A DNA stretch of 22,564 nt from Campylobacterota bacterium (GTDB lineage Bacteria; Campylobacterota; Campylobacteria; Campylobacterales; SZUA-545): the NCBI GenBank assembly GCA_003561815.1, contig PWVP01000123.1:1-22564 (forward strand), read 5' to 3'. Below are positions 19,811-22,564 of this stretch, piece by piece. Under the pieces are notes generated by a model, which was not told where the DNA came from, searched no databases, and saw only the letters and a program-made list of their open reading frames with translations. Both the position numbers and the translations under genes were made by a program. The first letter of the stretch is position 1; every line of letters begins with the position of its first letter.

Positions 19811-20475
19811 TGCCCATCGAAAACGGGGCCGATCTGCTGCTGCGCCTACACGCGCTAAATCTCATCGAGCCGGAGCGTTATCCGCACTGGTGGCGACACT
19901 ACGGCAGCTGGTGGATTATCCCCGAGGCGATTTTGACCCAACAGACCCGCTTTGAGAAGGTCGAGGCGAGTGTGGCCAATCTGATCCATCTAGGCTACGA
20001 CACCCCCGAAAAGCTGGCCGCCGCCGAGCAGTGGCGCGTGGCCCAAGCGATCGTGCCAGCAGGGTTTTATAACCAAAAAGCGGTGCGGATTCTTTCACTG
20101 ATTAATGGCCTGATCGAAACCTATGGCGATTTTGAGCACTTTGTCGCCGAGGTGAGCCGCGAGTGGCTTCTGGCCCACAAAGGGGTCGGTTTTGAGAGTG
20201 CCGATGCGATCCTCTGCTATGGATGCCAGCGTCCGGTGATGGTGGTCGATCGCTACACCCAGCGGCTTTTAGCAGCGCTAGGGTTTGAGATGGAGGAGTA
20301 CCACGATATTCAAGCGTGGCTAACAGGGGGCATCGAAGGGGAGTTTGACCGCATCGAAGCCGCTCTAGGGCTCACGCCAGAGCTAACCTACGCCTATTTT
20401 CATGGCCTGATTGTGGAGTATTGCAAAGATCACGCCAGGCGATCGGGTATGGATATTGCTAAGCTAAGCGCATGA
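19810..20475 (+). CDS. magIII: 3-methyladenine DNA glycosylase, MagIII type
   Basis: The ATG at 19810 follows AAGGGG and overlaps the previous stop; two GTGs just upstream are in frame. The 221-residue protein is an HhH-GPD glycosylase: ILTQQTRFEKVEASVANL, PAGFYNQKAVRI (83-94), the helix-hairpin-helix LAHKGVGFESADAILCYG (121-138), and the catalytic aspartate D147 in MVVDRYTQRLL. The combination of REWLLxxKGxGxESADAILCY and MVVDxY matches Helicobacter pylori MagIII, which excises 3-methyladenine. The four-cysteine iron-sulfur loop of endonuclease III is absent, as in MagIII. It is therefore a base-excision repair enzyme for alkylated DNA. Its TGA overlaps the next start in an ATGA arrangement. 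Confidence 0.92.
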   Translation: MPIENGADLLLRLHALNLIEPERYPHWWRHYGSWWIIPEAILTQQTRFEKVEASVANLIHLGYDTPEKLAAAEQWRVAQAIVPAGFYNQKAVRILSLINGLIETYGDFEHFVAEVSREWLLAHKGVGFESADAILCYGCQRPVMVVDRYTQRLLAALGFEMEEYHDIQAWLTGGIEGEFDRIEAALGLTPELTYAYFHGLIVEYCKDHARRSGMDIAKLSA

Positions 20476-22564
20476 AATACGCGCTTTTACTGCTCTGGCC
20501 GCTCTGGCTGCTGGCTTCCTATACCGTTCCTGGCGACGAACCCTACCGGGTGTATAAAAGCGGTAGCGCGACGCTAATCTACCCCCAGAGCCTAAGCAGT
20601 GAGGCGGCCCATGCGCTTGCGCACTTTGAGGCGATTGCCGGGCAGTATGATGAAACCTTTAACTACCGCCACCGCCGCACCCCCTTTCTCACCCTCGCTA
20701 GCGGGCGCAACCAGATCGCCAACGCCTGGGCCACCGCCGTGCCCTATCCGCAGATGACGCTTTATGGTGGTGGCGCGCAGATGATTGATTACTTCGGTCA
20801 TACCGACTGGCTAGCGACGCTCATCGCCCATGAGGGGGCCCACATCTATCAGCTCGACGCCAAAGGCGAGGTGCCTCAGGCGCTAGAGAGGTTTTTCGGC
20901 CACAACCACATGCCGATCTTTCCGGCCATACCGCTGCCCTTTTTTACCCTGCCCAACCTCTGGACGCCGGACCTGCTTTTAGAGGGCAGCGCCATCTATA
21001 ATGAGTCACGCTTCGCTGAGGGGGGGCGGCTCTATGGCGGACAACACCGCGCGCTTTTTTTGGCGCTGCTACAAGCGGATAAGCTCGATGCCATGAGGCT
21101 GATCAACAACCACCGCGACTTTCCCTATCTGGAGGAGAAGTATATCGTCGGCGGCTACTTCTGGGCCTATCTGGCCGATCGCTTTGGTACTGAGCGGGTG
21201 GACGGCTTTTTTCGCACCCACGGGGATCGATTTTTTAACCCGCTGCTGCTGGATAAGAGCTTCCGTCACCACTTCAATGAGGGGTTTTATGCCCTGCTTG
21301 AGCGCTTTCTGTCAAGCTACCGAGGCGATGCCCAAAAGATGCAGATGGCCAGAGGGGATAAGATTCTAACCAGCCAGGTCTATGTCCCCTTTGGCGGGGA
21401 TGAGAAAGAGGTGTGGATCTACACCAATGATCGCCGCGGCCAAAGCGCCATCCACCGACTGGATCGCACCGATCGGAGCCTTACTAAACAGACAGGACAT
21501 TTTCTGGCTGGAAAGCCCTTTTGTCTCACAGATGAGTGCTTCACCGCCGCCAGTGGGCAGGTGAGCACGACCCGGATCGCCCCCGGTCTCTTTGATGCCC
21601 AGCGCCGAAGTCAGGGGGCGCATGAGGGCGAGATTTTACAAGATATGAGAGGGGAGGAGCGGCTCTATTTTAATGGGGCCAAGAGCATTATCGCCCCGGC
21701 GCTCTATCATGATGAGACACCGCTGGGCACCGTCCACTCCAACGCCCGCTTCGGCCCCGATGGTGCGGTCTATACCGTGCGGGTCAAGGCGGGCAAGCGA
21801 GGCTTTTACCGTGACGATCAGAGACTCTTTGAACTCAGCACCCAGGCAGCACTGGCCGATGTGCTCCCCGGTGGCCGCATCCTTTTTACCGCCCCAAGCC
21901 GCTACGGAAGCGGCCTGTATATCTGGCACGAGGGTCGCATCAAACGACTCGGCCTGGCGGATAATATCCTCGATGCCCGCTGGCTTAGCGGCGATCGTTT
22001 TATCGTGGCCGCTGTGACCGCTCGCGGCTATGAGTATCGCATCACCGGCTTTGAGCTGCGCGATGAACAGCCCGGTCGTTTTAGCTACCGTTTCGAAGCG
22101 CAGACCCCCGCTTTGGAGCTGCCCAAACACGCTTTAGAGCCCCAGGCCACTAGCCGCTATATCGCCCCGCTGCAGCTAAAGTTTTCGAGCCTTTATCCCA
22201 CCCTCTATATGGCCGAGGAGAGTATGCACTATGGTCTGCATGCGCTTTTTGTCGATCCGCTCGGTTATAACGATCTAAGCATCGGCTATATCCACGATGA
22301 GGAGGCGAGCGCCTACGCGGGCTATCACAACCGTCGCCACCGGCTCTTTTACGGCGCACACTATCTAGCCGATCTCAACGCCACCACCACAGGGCATGAG
22401 CGGCGCTGGGGGGCGGAGGTGTACGCGGGTTACCAGCTCTATCACCGCGAAGGTACCCGGCTGGATGTGACGCTCCGCCGACAATACGACCCGAATGATA
22501 ATCGGCTCAGTCCCGTCATCGCCTCGCTGAGTTACGATCGCACCTATGGCTACCACCTGCTTAG
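20472..22564 (+). CDS. Exported gluzincin-type metallopeptidase with propeller/beta-barrel-like remainder (3' end missing)
   Basis: The frame opens at an ATG overlapping the magIII stop and has no stop to the end of the window (697 codons). A signal peptide (KYALLLLWPLWLLAS) is followed by an M1/peptidase-MA-like catalytic region. This has H120-E121-G122-A123-H124 (HExxH) and a third ligand E171 in LLLEGSAIYNES, 50 residues later, a gluzincin spacing. Residues ~290-570 consist of short strand repeats with aspartates and aromatic residues (EVWIYTNDRRG, GLYIWHEGRIKRLG), like a TolB/PD40 propeller. From ~590 alternating aromatic and polar strands (HYGLHALFVDPLGYNDLSIGY) look like the start of an outer-membrane barrel. 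The overall plan resembles surface metallopeptidases with TolB-like and barrel domains; substrate unknown. Confidence 0.8.
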   Translation, partial: MKYALLLLWPLWLLASYTVPGDEPYRVYKSGSATLIYPQSLSSEAAHALAHFEAIAGQYDETFNYRHRRTPFLTLASGRNQIANAWATAVPYPQMTLYGGGAQMIDYFGHTDWLATLIAHEGAHIYQLDAKGEVPQALERFFGHNHMPIFPAIPLPFFTLPNLWTPDLLLEGSAIYNESRFAEGGRLYGGQHRALFLALLQADKLDAMRLINNHRDFPYLEEKYIVGGYFWAYLADRFGTERVDGFFRTHGDRFFNPLLLDKSFRHHFNEGFYALLERFLSSYRGDAQKMQMARGDKILTSQVYVPFGGDEKEVWIYTNDRRGQSAIHRLDRTDRSLTKQTGHFLAGKPFCLTDECFTAASGQVSTTRIAPGLFDAQRRSQGAHEGEILQDMRGEERLYFNGAKSIIAPALYHDETPLGTVHSNARFGPDGAVYTVRVKAGKRGFYRDDQRLFELSTQAALADVLPGGRILFTAPSRYGSGLYIWHEGRIKRLGLADNILDARWLSGDRFIVAAVTARGYEYRITGFELRDEQPGRFSYRFEAQTPALELPKHALEPQATSRYIAPLQLKFSSLYPTLYMAEESMHYGLHALFVDPLGYNDLSIGYIHDEEASAYAGYHNRRHRLFYGAHYLADLNATTTGHERRWGAEVYAGYQLYHREGTRLDVTLRRQYDPNDNRLSPVIASLSYDRTYGYHLL

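Noticed and set aside
1..22564. CRISPR array, insertion sequence, prophage or integrative element
   Set aside because: No regularly spaced repeats, transposase, integrase or phage genes were found on either strand; the toxin-antitoxin pair is the only accessory-type module.

Overview
The window looks like a gene-dense, fairly GC-rich chromosome segment (high 50s to about 60 % GC by eye). Genes overlap head-to-tail or tail-to-tail by a few bases almost everywhere. Several proteins point to Campylobacterota (Epsilonproteobacteria): a MagIII-type 3-methyladenine DNA glycosylase as in Helicobacter pylori, a three-domain desulforubrerythrin as in Campylobacter jejuni, and a cysteine-paired Sel1 (Hcp-like) repeat protein. 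This placement is inferred from family knowledge, not from a marker gene. No rRNA, tRNA, CRISPR array or insertion sequence was seen.

Layout. (1) 1-3038: the end of an Hcp-like Sel1 protein; a single-domain voltage-gated sodium channel (NavBac type); then, on the minus strand, a DedA-family membrane protein translationally coupled to a Pif1/RecD-like helicase. (2) 3207-7440: cheW followed by two chemoreceptors with different periplasmic sensors, almost identical signalling domains and no recognisable HAMP domain. (3) 7421-8944: a secreted DUF1007-like domain with a textbook EF-hand loop, fused to a NicO/RcnA nickel-cobalt transporter. (4) 8969-15670: an eight-gene Mrp-type cation/proton antiporter operon in the order E-F-G-(A C-terminus+B fusion)-C-D-D-D. 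It lacks an ordinary full-length MrpA, and its third D-type subunit has lost the conserved membrane glutamate.

(5) 15659-16673: a Crp/Fnr-family regulator divergent from a small CPxP (TusA-like) protein. One near-perfect FNR-type box lies exactly midway, 41.5 bases from each start codon, and both genes have a -10 box placed for a leaderless transcript. (6) 16674-17514: a possible small RNA or attenuator ending in a strong terminator, then desulforubrerythrin. (7) 17533-18328 (minus): a GIY-YIG nuclease-like protein and long-form ribosome hibernation factor HPF. (8) 18469-22564 (plus): a Phd/YefM-RelE type toxin-antitoxin pair, a YmdB-family phosphodiesterase (TTG start), MagIII, and a large exported HExxH metallopeptidase with a propeller/barrel-like remainder that runs off the window. 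Spacings here suggest one operon.

Together the genes suggest a motile, microaerobic or anaerobic bacterium that makes use of sodium: Na+ channel, chemosensing and a multi-subunit Na+/H+ antiporter sit within 16 kb. Redox-responsive control (FNR-type regulator, desulforubrerythrin) and stasis functions (HPF, toxin-antitoxin) are also present. Nothing here is unmistakably a wholly new system. The most original signals are the symmetric leaderless FNR promoter, the unusual Mrp subunit set and the candidate small RNA at 16717-16791.
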